From contig MU839116.1 of the NCBI GenBank assembly GCA_030685235.1, positions 1-64,000 of the forward strand: a DNA stretch of 64,000 bases, given 5' to 3'. This DNA is from Copromyces sp. CBS 386.78. Taxonomy: Eukaryota; Ascomycota; Sordariomycetes; Sordariales; Sordariaceae. The notes under the pieces were generated by a model. That model did no database searches and had not been told where the DNA came from. It worked only from the letters and a program-made list of their open reading frames with translations. The translations under genes were made by a program, and so were the position numbers. How positions within the stretch are numbered: position 1 is the stretch's first letter; every line of letters begins with the position of its first letter. This document shows positions 43,254 to 55,242 of the stretch, one piece after another.

Positions 43254-46112
43254 TCAAGCAGCAGCCCTCACACCCCTCCTACCACCACCACCTCTCCGTC
43301 CCTGCCCCTGAGAAGTACCAGAAGAGGTATTGTTGCCCACATTAGTACCAGGCCTATTAAGCGTGTACTTGGCAAAAGCCCTGGCGAGGGCCTTCTTGCA
43401 GCTGACTTTTTGCGAGCCGACAAAGGACTCGACGGTCACGGCGATAGCGCGGTCGATGTCCTGGGCGGAACAGTACTCGGAGAGGCGCATGCGGCAGAAG
43501 GACTCGGAGATGCGGATGATGGCTTCCAAGTGACGGACCTGTTTTTTTTTAAATGTAGGTGTTAGTATGAATATAGGGAGAACGGGGGAAGGGGAAAGGG
43601 AAGGGGAAAAAAGGGGAAAAAAGAAAAAAAAAAGGAAAAAAAAAGACATACAGTAATAGGATAAGCCCCCGTTGCCAGTGACTCTCTCCTCATATCCGCA
43701 AACAACCTCGCCACTTTATCCTCATCCATGTGATACAGTTTCGGCTGGCACCGCTCTCTGGCATAAAGGATATACTTCCTCAGCAGTTCCTGCGGGATTT
43801 CTCCCTCCTTTTTGCGGCCGTGTTCACCCGTTTGCGTCTCAGCACCTTGGGCTTGGGTGTCTTGTTCGACTTCCATTGAATCGCCGCCACCACCACCACC
43901 ACCACCAGAACCATTGGCATCCTGCGTGTTCATCAACGGATGACTTCTCGAATGCGAACCAACAATGAATCTTGCCAGTCTTTCATCTTCCTCAGGCTCG
44001 ACTGTATCTCTCACAACGCAGAGGATGTCGAAACGGGACAGAATAGGCTCGGTGAGTTCCACGTTAGCGGAGAAGGGGATGGTGGAGTTGTATCGTCCGC
44101 CGATGGGGTTAGCTGCCGCAATGATTCCGCAGCGCGCCTGCAGGGTGGTGACGATGCCGGCTTTGGAGATGGAGATGGTTTGCTGTTCCATGGCTTCGTG
44201 GATGGACGTGCGGTCCTGGTCGTTCATCTTGTCGAACTCGTCGATCAGGCAGGTGCCCTTGTCGGCAAGGACGAGGGCGCCGCCTTCGAGGGTCCATTCC
44301 GAAGTCAAAGGGTCGCGGCGGACGGAGGCGGTTAAACCGACGGCCGAAGCACCCTGGCCGGTGGCGAAGACGGCGCGGTGGGCGGTTTTTTCGGCGTATT
44401 TCAGGACTTGCGACTTGGCGGTTCCGGGGTCGCCGAGGAGAAGGACGTTGATGTCGCCGCGGATGTGGTGGGCGCCGACTTGCTTGGCGACGCCGCCGAA
44501 GAGGGAGAGGGCCACGGCGGTCTTGATGTCGGTGTGGCCGTAGATGGAGGGGGCAATGGAGTTGATGATCTTGTCGACGATGTGCGGGTCGCGAGACAGG
44601 CGGCGGATCTCGTGCTCGTCTTCCTCGGTCATGCGGAAGCCGGCGAGCTGGTCGTGGGACTTGACGACGTTGTTGGCTTCGAGGATGGTGGCAAAGACGG
44701 GGAAGCCGTTGCGGTTGTTGAGCTGCGCGTCGTAGTTGTTGCGGTAGACGCCCGTGACCTCGATTTCCTCGCCCGGTTTGGCCTTGTCGATCAGGTCCCA
44801 GAGGAGGATCACCTCGCGGTGACGGGGCAGACGGCCGGCGGGAACGGTGCCGGGAGATTCTTGCAGGGTGAGCTTCTGGTAGTTGCGGTAGACGGTCTTC
44901 TCCGAATTGAGGGTGAAGGGACCGCGGGACTGGCAGGACTGGCAGTAGGTGATCTTGACTTCGACGTTGGACTCTTGCTGGAAGGGACCGAGAGTGACGC
45001 CGCACTTGGTGCAGTCGAACTTGACGTACTTGAGCTGGGGGAAGACACCGGTACGGCGGGTGACGACACCGCTCACGCGCACGAGACAGTTGAGGTGCGA
45101 CTGGCGGAGCTGGCGGAGGGTATAGTGGATGGGAAGGTCGAAGATACGGACGTGGATCTCGGCGTGGATGCGCTCGTAGTCGGGGTAATGGAGAAGGACG
45201 ACCTCCATGGCAACCTCGTCGAAGAGCTTGAGCATCTCGGTTGGCGCATTGGCGAGGAAATAGGCAAGAATGGCCTTGGCAGTAGCGAGGTGTTCGTAGG
45301 AAACCTCGAGAGACTCGGCGTTGATCTCACCGAGGGTACGAATGCGGTTACCATAAACGGACGAACCGCTCTCGTCAGTGTATTCTGTGAGGAAAGCCTT
45401 GAACTCTCTGCGGATGGTCTTCTGGACAGCCGGGACTGAGATCCACTCGCTCAAGTTGGAAGCCTTGACGTCCATCAGGGCCTCGAGAGGGAGCTCTGAG
45501 TCCATGATGTCGCCATCCATATCGACATCGGGGTCTTCATTGTAGCGGATTCTTCGGCGGCGTTCCAGGTTGGTGAGGTCGATATCACCGTCGTCGTCTT
45601 CACCAGGAAGGTATGTAGTGCCCATTCCCATCCTGACTTGGCGGTCTCTCTGGGCCAACTTGGCTTCGAGGCGGCGCCTTGCGGCAATGTCGAGGCCCTC
45701 GTACTCCTCATCGTCGATGTCAATTCCTTCGTAGGCGTCGTTTTCGTCTCTTTCTCTATAATCGCGCTCGAAGCCTTCGCGGAACAGATCTACATCGTCT
45801 TCGGCCAACTCGTCGAGGTCGTCAATGTCGTCTTCGAGCTCAGCAGCCGCATCCTCTTCGATGTCGTCGTCCTCATCTACGCCATGTGCAACTGGGAAGG
45901 CAGGAGGAGAAGAGGGCATGACGGGGCTCGAAGCCCGGGGAAGCGAGGAAGCACCATCGTTATCGTTGCGCGCACGCTTGCGGGTGGCCTTGGGAACGGC
46001 GCCGCGGTTGGCAGAGGACGGGTTGTCGCGAAGCGGGGAACTGGTGTTGTTGAAAGATATTCAGTTAGTCACTGTTTACTTGCGAGTACCAGAAGAGCAG
46101 CACATACCTCAT
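43254..46112 (-). CDS. mcm2: DNA replication licensing factor Mcm2
   Basis: The model is complement(join(43254..43538,43652..46040,46108..46112)), 892 residues. Mcm2 is one subunit of the MCM2-7 replicative helicase. An acidic N-terminal tail (DEDDDIEEDAAAELEDD) is typical of Mcm2 and binds histones. A zinc finger (CTKC...CQSC) lies at about 343-369. The AAA+ core shows Walker A GDPGTAKSQ (about 538), Walker B CLIDEFDKM (about 599) and the arginine finger SRFD (about 670). A Gly8 run sits in the linker after the core. Exon 1 carries only five coding bases (ATG AG), completed as Ser across intron 46041..46107. The last intron (43539..43651) is unusually T-rich with long T-runs, and exon 3 holds the winged-helix region and an RGGGGRRG tail. 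Confidence 0.96.
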
Positions 46113-46875
46113 GATGGCGACTTGTTGGACGGTATCTCAAGAATACTGTAGCCAGCTACAGATGGAAGAAACAAGAGAATGGGGATGTTGGCTTGGTTAT
46201 TGCTACCTATGGAGAATGCCAGCCAGAGAGAGGGTACCTTAGGTTGCGGGGTGAGAGAGAGAGAGGAATGGAGACACAAACAGTCGAGGAACCTGAACCA
46301 CTGAATGTTGCCCTTGCGATTCGCTTGCGACCCTACCAAGACCGACCTTGCCCCTGTTTTTTTTCGCGTTGCAGTCAAGGGAATCCGCGTAATACGCGAC
46401 AGACTAAGCCAAATAGGGACGGTCGCGTTAAGTGGTTGCTGGTTTAATGGGCTTGGCAGTACGTACCAGACCCACTTGGTGCTGCTCTTACACGCCAATT
46501 CCAAAAAGTCACCAAAGCTCAAAGACCAAGTGAACAATGACGAGTAGAGGCAGTGAAGCATGAGCTAAAAGTTGCTACAAACTTCGAGAGGTGAATATTG
46601 ATCTCGAGTAACTTCTATAAGACATTCCGATACTATACTTCACGCTGTGCTGCGTGGAATCCTAACAGTGCCTTATACCAAAGGTACATGTGAGCTCGGT
46701 CCTTCTCCCGTGCTCTCACGCCTTCACCAACGCGCGCCCCAGCAACCCTTCCTTCTTTTAAATACTTCGGTCAGAATCCATCTTTCATTCCCCGTCACAA
46801 TCTTGACGGCTTTTCTGCGCTCAACATATCAAACATTCAACCATTGAAAGATTGGCCGTGAAAGCACCAATACCA
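46113..46875. promoter_or_regulatory. Divergent promoter region mcm2 / UBR7, with three MBF-like sites
   Basis: 763 bp between divergent starts. Three copies of ACGCGA (either orientation: 46364..46369, 46394..46399, 46423..46428) lie within 65 bp, 250-320 bp upstream of the mcm2 ATG. This resembles the ACGCGN cell-cycle boxes bound by MBF in yeasts and often found before MCM genes. Binding is inferred. Confidence 0.45.
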
Positions 46876-48800
46876 ATGGAACCTCAACCGGCGCAACAGC
46901 CCGCCGAGGCTACCCAGGATGGCCATGAAGCTCCAGCACCAGTCGCGCCTCTAACCAAGACTCGTACTGAGAGCTTCTCCGCAAAGTCGGAAAACTCTCA
47001 GACCGCCGCAGAGTATGTTGTCAAGCATTGTCATTGTAAGCGGACAAAGTACTAACAATACTCCAGCTTCATCCGCGACCAAATGCAACTAGAGGCCGAC
47101 GCGCGCGAAGCTCTTCCATACGTGCGTAACCCTTCTCTCGCATTTCCACTTCAATCCTAACCTCCCATTAGAGCATCGAAAACTGCACCAAGCCCCTCGG
47201 TTCCCTCCGCCAGGCCGTCTTCTCCTGCTTAACCTGCAACCCACCACCCGCCGACCCCAAAGCGCCCTATAACGCCGCCGGCATCTGCTACTCCTGCTCA
47301 GTCCAGTGTCACGGCGAGCACACCCTCGTCGAGATCTTCGCCAAGCGCAACTTCACTTGCGATTGCGGCACTGCCCGTTTCCCGGCTACGAGCCCGTGCA
47401 ACCTGCGCATCAACGAGGAGACGGGCACCAAGGGCGGCCTGCACTCGGAGGAACCAGATGCCAACAATAAGTACAACCATAACTTCCGAAATAGGTTCTG
47501 CGGCTGCGAATGCGACTATGACCCGTTCGAGCAGATGGGAACCATGTTTCAGTGCCTTGGCCTGGGCACGGCGGAGACGGGTGGTTGTGGAGAGGATTGG
47601 TACCATCCTGGGTGCATTGTCGGTCTAGGTCCGGATTGGTATGAGAAGATGGAGAAGAGGGATAAGCTCAGGAATTCAGAGGTGAAGACGGAGGTCACGG
47701 CCGAAAGTGGCGGTCCCCTGCCTACCATCGCGGAAGACGAGACAACAGAACACCAGAACGGCGCCAATGCTGAAGAGGCAGAGGCAGAGGAAGATGACGA
47801 AGATGACGACCCTCCGCCGCCACCTGGCTTCCCTGCCGACGACGACTTCGAGGGTTTCATCTGCTACAAGTGCGTCGAAGCCTACCCTTGGATCAAGAGG
47901 TACGCGGGCACCAAAGGTTTCTTGCCGCCTGTATATCTGAAGAAGGGGGAAGAGAGCAAGCATGTCGAGCAAATCACCACCGGTACTTCGGAACTAGAAG
48001 TTAACGGCGATGCCTCGTCCAAGAAGCGTAAAGCATCTGACGAGGACAATGAGGACATCGAGGAATCCCAGGAAAAGAAGCCCAAAACCGAGGAAGTTGC
48101 TATCTCTGAAACTGTCCAATCAACCACCACCACCACCACCTTCACCACGGAGTCCATCATAACCGACGACTCAACTACAATCACCGCTGCATTCGAGTCA
48201 ACCTCAACCACCCTCACCACAACAGACATCCCAATGACTACCGACTCCCCTGCCCCAGACCCGTCCGCAGATCCCGACACCTCCACAGCAGCCCAAACCA
48301 AACCCTGCCTTCTCTCCTCCCTCCCCCCTCCCCCTTCCTCCGGTCCCTTCTCTCTCTTCTTCACAACCCCCGACTTCCGCTCCTCCCTCTGCCATTGCCC
48401 AACTTGCTTCCCCCTCCTCCTCCCCCACCCCCAACTCCTAGAAGAGGAAGAAACCTACGAACCACCCGTTTCCGAATCTGGCTCCCATGCCCCCGACCTT
48501 CGTTCTCAGCACGGCGGCGGCAGCACGGGGTCGGGGTCATTGTTAGAGAGAGGAGAGTCAGCCCTGAGGAATATCGATCGTGTAAGAGCGATCGAAGGCG
48601 TGATGGCCTATAACCATCTCAAAGATAAGTTGACGCCGTTCTTTAAGGAGTTTGCCGAGAGTGGACGGGCGGTCTCGGCAGAGGACATCAAGGCATATTT
48701 CGCCAAGCTGAGGGGCGACGAAGAAGTCAAGAGGAACGGTGGGGAGACGGAGGAGGAGGCTGTAGCTGGGGATACTAGGAAGGAGCAGGACGGTTATTAA
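46876..48800 (+). CDS. UBR7/Mlo2-like protein with UBR box and PHD finger
   Basis: The model is join(46876..47012,47067..47121,47172..48800), 606 residues. UBR7-type proteins are putative nuclear E3 ubiquitin ligases; fission yeast Mlo2 is the close relative. The UBR-box zinc finger occupies about residues 69-140 (CTKPLGSLRQAVFSCLTC, CYSCSVQCHGEHTL, FTCDCGTARFP). A PHD-like finger follows at about 170-210 (FCGCECDYDP...CGEDWYHPGC). A basic stretch SKKRKASDED near residue 347 and KKPKTEE nearby look like a nuclear localisation signal. A Thr/Ser/Pro-rich spacer precedes the conserved C-terminal segment with a second Cys-rich piece (SLCHCPTCFPLL) and AYNHLKDKLTPFFKEFAESG. Introns are GT-AG: 47013..47066 and 47122..47171. 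Confidence 0.9.
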
Positions 48801-49358
48801 AGGGTAAAGAAAGCTTCTTGTTAACAAGATGGTTATGTATAGGTAATATGTATAGGTAATATTTGGTTGAGGTCAAGGGATCTCAAGATGAAGAACGAGA
48901 CCGTACGACACGGAATGGCAAGGGCGTCAAGGAGTTCATGGGTTGATAGGTATTGTCGGGTTAGTTCAGTTTGGATTGACGGCTTATCCAATCCAGCTTG
49001 GTTCAAGTTTTATATCAAATGTCTCTCTGTATGGTAAGCTGTGTGTTTTTTTGTGTTCGCCAAGTTCATTTCGTTATCAGCTTCGGGCAGTTAATAGGGT
49101 CGCCTCCCCAAGTTTATGGCATTTCAAGATTGACTTTATGAAGAGCTCAGAGCAAGGGCGCATGAGCCGTATATCAATACTCAAACACCTTCTTTGTGAT
49201 GCTGCTGGATGGGAAGCACACCGTCTATAACAGTAAAAAATTCAGGACTTCGCAGATCTGAAAAAACATGTGTTGTGGGAGCAAAAGTCAAATGAACAAC
49301 CAGTTTCGCTTCATTCGATCATCTAATCTCATACACCGCAATCACATCATCAAGATCA
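48801..49358. other. Convergent intergenic spacer
   Basis: 3' flanks of the UBR7 and HAD hydrolase genes. A short tandem repeat (GTATAGGTAATAT twice near 48837-48861) is the only structure seen. Confidence 0.5.
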
Positions 49359-50377
49359 TCACAACTTAGCCTTTGCCTCCTTCGCAGCACTGTAATCCGG
49401 CTTCACCGCAATCCTCGGGTGGTCCCCAGCCAACTTCAACCCCGTCACTTCCTCCAACTCATCAACCGCCTCAAACGCCCTTCCCAATCCCACCTTGATC
49501 GTCCTAAACCCAGTCTTCTTCGCCGCCTTCAGATTCTCCCCAATATCATCCAGAAACACGATATCCTCCGCCGTCACGCCCTCACCCCAACCGCCCCTCT
49601 TGCCCCTTTCCGAGTCAGCATTCGCCCGCGCAAACTCATCCACCTTCTCCAGCGCCAGCTGATAAATTCTCGGATCCGGCTTCCTCAGTCCCACGTGCGC
49701 CGACGAAACAAACACGTCAAACAGCTGCCGCAGCGGATCGCTGAAGAAGTCCTTCTCCGCCCACTTGTGTCCCTCGGGCCAGATGACCGTGTTGCTCAGC
49801 GCCGCCACGACGAACCTTCCGTCTTCTTTTAGCTTCTTCAAGGCGGGGAACATCCACGGATCTGGAGACCGGGCGTGCTCCATCATGTCGTGAAATAACC
49901 ACTCGCCGTCGATCTGGGGGATGGGTGGAATTGGGCAACCAGGTGGCGGGAAATGGGAGGGGTTCTTGTTGGCTTGTTGAGACCGGTAGAAGGATTCCCA
50001 GAGGGATTGGTTGTGCAGGTCCCGGGTGAAGCCGGCGAAGAAGGCAGAGTCCATGGGGATGGAGCCGGTTTCCAACCGGTGCCAGAAACCGTGGGGAGCG
50101 GAGCGAGAGATGGAGTGGTTGATCCAGCCTGGGGGGATGGAGTGGCCGAGTTCGTAGTTGAGGATGGATTGGAAGGGCGAGACGACCTGGGAGTTTGTTA
50201 AGACTTGCTTATAGCATGGATGTGTGTGATTATGGAGGGACTTACACAGACGCCGCCAATGTCAAAGAGGATGACTTTGGGCTTGGGGGACCCGGACCCC
50301 TTCCCTTTGAGATCTGTTGGTGCCATGCTGTCGATGGCTTCTATGATGTACTCAGCGGGAACCTCGTCAGGAAGCAT
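49359..50377 (-). CDS. HAD-superfamily hydrolase, epoxide hydrolase N-domain/ACAD10-like
   Basis: The model is complement(join(49359..50186,50246..50377)), 319 residues. HAD motifs are in order: ILFDIGGVCVV (motif I, with the second Asp replaced by Gly, so phosphatase chemistry is in doubt), AALSNT (motif II), GLRKPDPRIY (motif III Lys) and IVFLDDIGENLKAA (motif IV). The cap is the helical type seen in the N-terminal domain of soluble epoxide hydrolase and in ACAD10-like proteins. The substrate is unknown. The intron (50187..50245, GTAAGT...CCAG) splits motif I. Translation may start instead at a second ATG, 50326, which has a better context (CAGCATGGC) and gives MAPTDLK. Confidence 0.85.
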
Positions 50378-50834
50378 CACAAAACAATGTCATGGAACTT
50401 TTGGGGTATAAAAATGTTTTGATTCATCTATCAACATTGGACCTCCGCACATTGAGGTCGGGTGACACTACCTAGGAAGTGATTAGTGAAGTGAATGATA
50501 GACCTCGGTTCGGAACTGTGAATGCCAGAGGTCGACGGCTACTGAAGCCCGAGACCATAGAGGTTCACCACTGGCAGTATCCACAATTGCCTGCCGCGTG
50601 CGTGTCACTCTTGGCGCTCGTCGCCCACCGTGGCATGTCGAGGTCGTCGCCAACCTGAGTTGACAACCCAGCGGGCCAGCCGACCAATCAGGCGCGCTCC
50701 TGCATTTAGGGCTGTGGGGTTGTAGTGCGAAATTCCTGCCCACCAAAGTTTGTTCGCCATCTTGAAATTTCCCTTCTGACAACCCAGCCCGTCTCAAGAC
50801 CGTTTGTTGAGTGCACCCAGCAAAAGTAGTCAAA
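50378..50834. other. Divergent promoter region (HAD hydrolase / rpl5)
   Basis: 457 bp containing both promoters. The right part is the leader of a ribosomal protein gene. No recognised motif. Confidence 0.45.
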
Positions 50835-52008
50835 ATGGTAAGTTGACGACCTACGGCGTGCGTCGTGGCCGTTCAGCAATGAGCGAGACCAGCGACTGCG
50901 TTCAAATCACCATTACCACCATTCCAGAGGGACAATCGGGGGAAAACAAGGAGAGAAAGAGTCAACGCAAGATGCTTCGGACAGGAGGAATATTCTGAAG
51001 CGATAATTGCTGACTCGGGGATTTTTGATTGTCAGACCTTCCACAAGCTTGTCAAGAACAGCGCGTACTACAGGTAAGCAGACATTCTCTAACAAGAAAT
51101 CAAGAGGAACGTGGTGTTCGCTAACATTCTATTCACCAAACAGTCGCTTCCAGACTAAGTACAAGCGCAGAAGAGAGGGCAAGACCGACTACTATGCCCG
51201 CAAGCGCCTCATCACCCAGGCCAAGAACAAGTACAATGCTCCCAAGTACCGCCTGGTCGTCCGCTTCACCAACCGCGACATCATCCTCCAGGTTGTGAGC
51301 TCCGAGATCACCGGCGACAAGGTCTTTGCCTCCGCCTACTCCCACGAGCTCAGGGCCTACGGCATCGAGAACGGTCTCACCAACTGGGCTGCTGCCTACG
51401 CCACTGGTCTCCTCCTCGCCCGCCGTGTCCTCAAGAAGCTCGGCCTCGACGAGACCTTCAAGGGTGTTGAGGAGGCTGATGGTGAGTACAAGCTCACCGA
51501 GGCCGCTGAGACCGACGATGGCGAGCGCCGCCCCTTCAAGTGCTTCCTTGATGTCGGTCTTGCCCGCACCTCCACCGGTGCCCGTGTCTTCGGTGCCATG
51601 AAGGGTGCCTCCGACGGCGGCATCTTCATCCCCCACTCCGAGAACCGTTTCCCCGGCTTCGACATGGAGTCCGAGGAGCTCGACGCCGAGACCCTCAAGA
51701 AGTACATCTTCGGCGGTCACGTCGCTGAGTACATGGAGACCCTCGCCGATGACGATGAGGAGCGCTACAAGTCCCAGTTCAACCGCTACATCGAGAACGA
51801 TGTCGAGGCTGACGGCCTTGAGGACCTCTACGCCGAGGCCCACGCCGCCATCCGCGAGGACCCCTTCAAGAAGGCCGAGTCTGATGCCCCCAAGAAGTCC
51901 AAGGAGGAGTGGAAGGCCGAGTCCCTCAAGTACAAGAAGTCCAAGCTCACCCGCGAGCAGCGCGCTGCTGGCGTCCAGGAGCGCATTGCCGCTCTCCGCG
52001 AGGAGTAA
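50835..52008 (+). CDS. rpl5: 60S ribosomal protein L5 (uL18)
   Basis: The model is join(50835..50837,51036..51073,51144..52008), 301 residues. RPL5 binds 5S rRNA and carries it into the large subunit. The sequence is that of eukaryotic L5: FHKLVKNSAYYSRFQTKY, RRREGKTDYYARKRL, then KYRLVVRFTNRDI, AYATGLLLARR and GGHVAEYMETL, with a Lys/Glu-rich C-terminal tail. Exon 1 codes only the initiating Met; a 198-nt intron follows at once. The second intron (51074..51143) splits the Ser codon. Codon use is strongly biased to C-ending codons, as expected of a highly expressed gene. Confidence 0.98.
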
Positions 52009-55000
52009 ATTGGAGGTTGTTCTTGTCTTTGCTAGGGGTTGAACGACATTTTGGGAGGATAAAACGGGTTCAGTTTGTTCAATGCGCATGGGTGCGAAAT
52101 CATCTGGGTTGTGGGAACGACATCGTCTCTCAAAGGGGTTCAATTAAAAGCCAATCAACTTTCTTCTGTCTTGAGCAAAAGCATGTGCCACGGCGTTCTT
52201 CACAAGTGATACCACAATCGTATTCTGATCTTCCTTTCACCATATCAGACTCGCCAACTTGTCTATTTCCCATTGTGATTACCTGTCTCGAACTCTCAAA
52301 GCCGCTGCAGAGCGAGGGCAGGCACAGTCCGATGAGGCACGATTTCATGTTAGTAGGCTAGGTATCCTCCAACTTCCCTCGCCAAGCAATGTCATTTGCT
52401 GTAGGGATGAAGATCACCTTCAAATCTCACGGGTCATGGTCCCTCATCGTTCATGGTTGGCTGCTACTGTGCGCTATGTTGTTTTTCGTGGTAACTTCGT
52501 GGTGAAGCAAACCAAGACAACAAACCGCGAATTACCGAGACAGATGCGGGGGATCAGCAGCTAGGTTGCAAAGTTTCTCAAGGTGAAGCATGCCCAGCAC
52601 AATAATGGCTTATGATGAACCACCCTCGAGTAGGTACTTGGACTTGGCTGGCAGTTGCCAGTTCGTAGCTAGCGAACAGGAGGGTAGACAACGGAATAGG
52701 CAATAACAGCGAGAACGGGACCCTGCCCTGGTGACAGGTGAACGGTCATCTTGTGCTTTGTCATTGGTGGACCTTTTAACGGTCAGCTGGTGGGTGTGGT
52801 GTGGTGAGGTTGTGGTAGGTATTCATTCCCCAGGTTGAGAGGTAATGACCGGCGTAGTGTAGATGACCGGCGTGAACAGTGAATACCTTTCTAGTACGTA
52901 ACAACGGTCATGAAAGGCTACAGTTACGTAGTTGGTTTCCCACTTCCCATATCTGAATGATCAGCGAAGTCTCAGCTGCAAAAGTAAAGAAAGTGCATCT
53001 GCCATGACAGGACAGGCCACGGATAGGTGGGCCACCTGAGATGAGACGAGACACAGACAGCATCGTTAGTGCTGAAGATGTTTTCCTTCCTAGTGTTGAA
53101 GATCTGATCTGATGTCAAGGCATGTCAAGTCTGATGGCGTCTTAGACTAGCAATCAGAATCTGCAATTCTGGCTAAACCCTCTCCCGGCAAGTGGCCTGC
53201 CAGTCGGGGGTCGTTGGTTGGGAGGCCAAAAAGCTAGTTGCTGGGCAGCGTTGTGAAATTTCACACTTCATGATGGGAGTCGGACTTCTGGATGTTCCCG
53301 TTCAACCTTGAATCTGAAGAGTGTCGATGTGTACATAGTAATCTTCATGTACTGTGCTTTGCCATGTCCCAAGCATACATAGAGACGGTTACAGTAGGTT
53401 ATGAATGAGGTCATAACCCCCCCCAGAAGTTGAGGAATCATCATCAATGTTGTAAATCCTGGTGGCGGACTATTTGGGCTGGCGCTCGGGACGAAGCGCA
53501 TCACGGTCCTGAAGGTACACCCGAGGAACGTAAATTTGCCTCTCGGACATGTCGCCGATATGCTCGATTTGTCGTTAAAAGACGACGAAGAACAAGGTCA
53601 GAGATTGGGAGTGTTCCTGGCTTCGGGAATGTAGCGTCCGGCTGTCTGGGTCTAGACCTCCAAGACCAGCATGTCGCCATTGGCTGTACGTGTGTGTAGT
53701 CAGGAATGGGACTGTGGTTGATGTTCACATGGCCATGATGCAATTTGTTGGTGTTGTCAAGTTAGAAAATTCTAGTTGTTCCTGTCCTCGACATCTTGTC
53801 CGGATCTTGCCCCTGAGAAACCCGTCACGTCAGACTGGGGAGAGTGTGAGTTGCATCAAAATGTAAGGTATGAGTGAGGTGTTCGCCAGTCGCGAGTTCA
53901 GTCGGGGACGAGACGAGTCGAGAACCGACAGAGATGAATGACGAAGTACAAATGAAGTTGACGAGCATATCATCCCACAAATTTGATGAAGTCACTTTGG
54001 CTCATTTCACCAGGGAACTTGTGCTTTTCCTCGCGAAGAGTCGAGCATGGTCCGTGAGCTTCCGGGAAAGTGATGACGGTTGTTGTCGTTCATTTTACTT
54101 TATTTTTGGTTGTCTCGTTGTCAAGATTGGGCTGAAGGTTTCGCCCTGACATCACAATTCCCCAGAAAAAGAGGCTGAACCCCTGAATTCTGTTCCCTAC
54201 AGCGATGGGATCTTGTGGGAGCCCGGGCCAGCAGGGACAGCCGGACAGGAGAGAGGTGCCAGGAGGGGTTGTGATGATCCGTCATGCTCCCAACTCGCTC
54301 TCCCATTGTTTCTTCTCGCGCTCCCCAAATTAACCGGCATGGTGACAAACATGCCACTGTACACAGCACTGTACGTAGGTAGACATTGTCGAAATCAACC
54401 TCGCCAGGCTCGCGTGACAGGGCAAGACAAGACAGGCCCTGTTATCGGTTTGGTTCGGTTCGGTCACAGCAACACAGAAAGTGGAAATGATGTTTTCAGT
54501 CTCACGAGATGGAAGATTGAGCTGAGATCTGATAGGGAGAACTCGGTACTCCGCAAGATCATTCTTGTCGTGATCTTGCCGGTGCACTACTTTTGACGTA
54601 GTTCAACCACGCCAGTGGTAGTCAGTAGTGCCGTTGGCTCTGAAAGATGCCAAGATGGTGGTGCTACCAGAGGATCCTCATGGTACGATTAGTGCTTGCC
54701 CGCAAGCCCGAGGTTGTGGTTTGTGGTGAAAGAGCGAACTGAGGAGAGAAGTGAAAGTGGTGATCTGCGTCTCCATGCGTCCATTCCCATCTGGGAGGGT
54801 GTCTCCGAGTTTTAGGGGGGGGGAGGGGACTCGCTCGCGAAGGATGCTCGGGGTGGTTTGTGAGACGGCAAGACGGGAAGTGGGAAGTATTTCGAGTTGT
54901 TGCGCGCCTCCGGGCAATGACGGGCGAAGAAGGCGGAAAGAGTTGATGCTAAGACCAATATTCCTGCCTGGCTGGCCTTGTTTTGGCCGAGCACGTTGGC

Positions 55001-55240
55001 GGTTGCCCGGCGTCACAGCCCGCGAAAAGTGTTACAATTAATAGTGAGCGAAGTGAAGGCGGTAAAAGGCCGGAGGCCGAGTCGCGATGTTTGTTGGAAT
55101 CTTGGATTTTGATATCCGCTTTTCCATGTACGCTTTCTTGTCACTTGCAGCAACGACAATTGTTGCTGTCTGTCTGGCTGTTGTCAGTGTTTTTGAGTTT
55201 CCCCTGGCCCGTTTCTCAGTTTCTCCATCATTGACTTTGA
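52009..55240. other. Gene desert, left part
   Basis: 3.2 kb with no credible gene on either strand. Small features: a nearby direct repeat of ATGACCGGCGT (about 52847 and 52863), a C-run at 53420 and a G-run at 54819. An unannotated non-coding RNA cannot be excluded. Confidence 0.5.
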
Positions 55241-55242
55241 TA

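Noticed and set aside
44109..45439. Long frames on both strands inside mcm2
   Set aside because: They are out of phase with the clear MCM helicase motifs.
51133..52143. A 336-codon minus-strand frame
   Set aside because: Antisense of rpl5; codon bias of a highly expressed gene keeps the opposite frame open.
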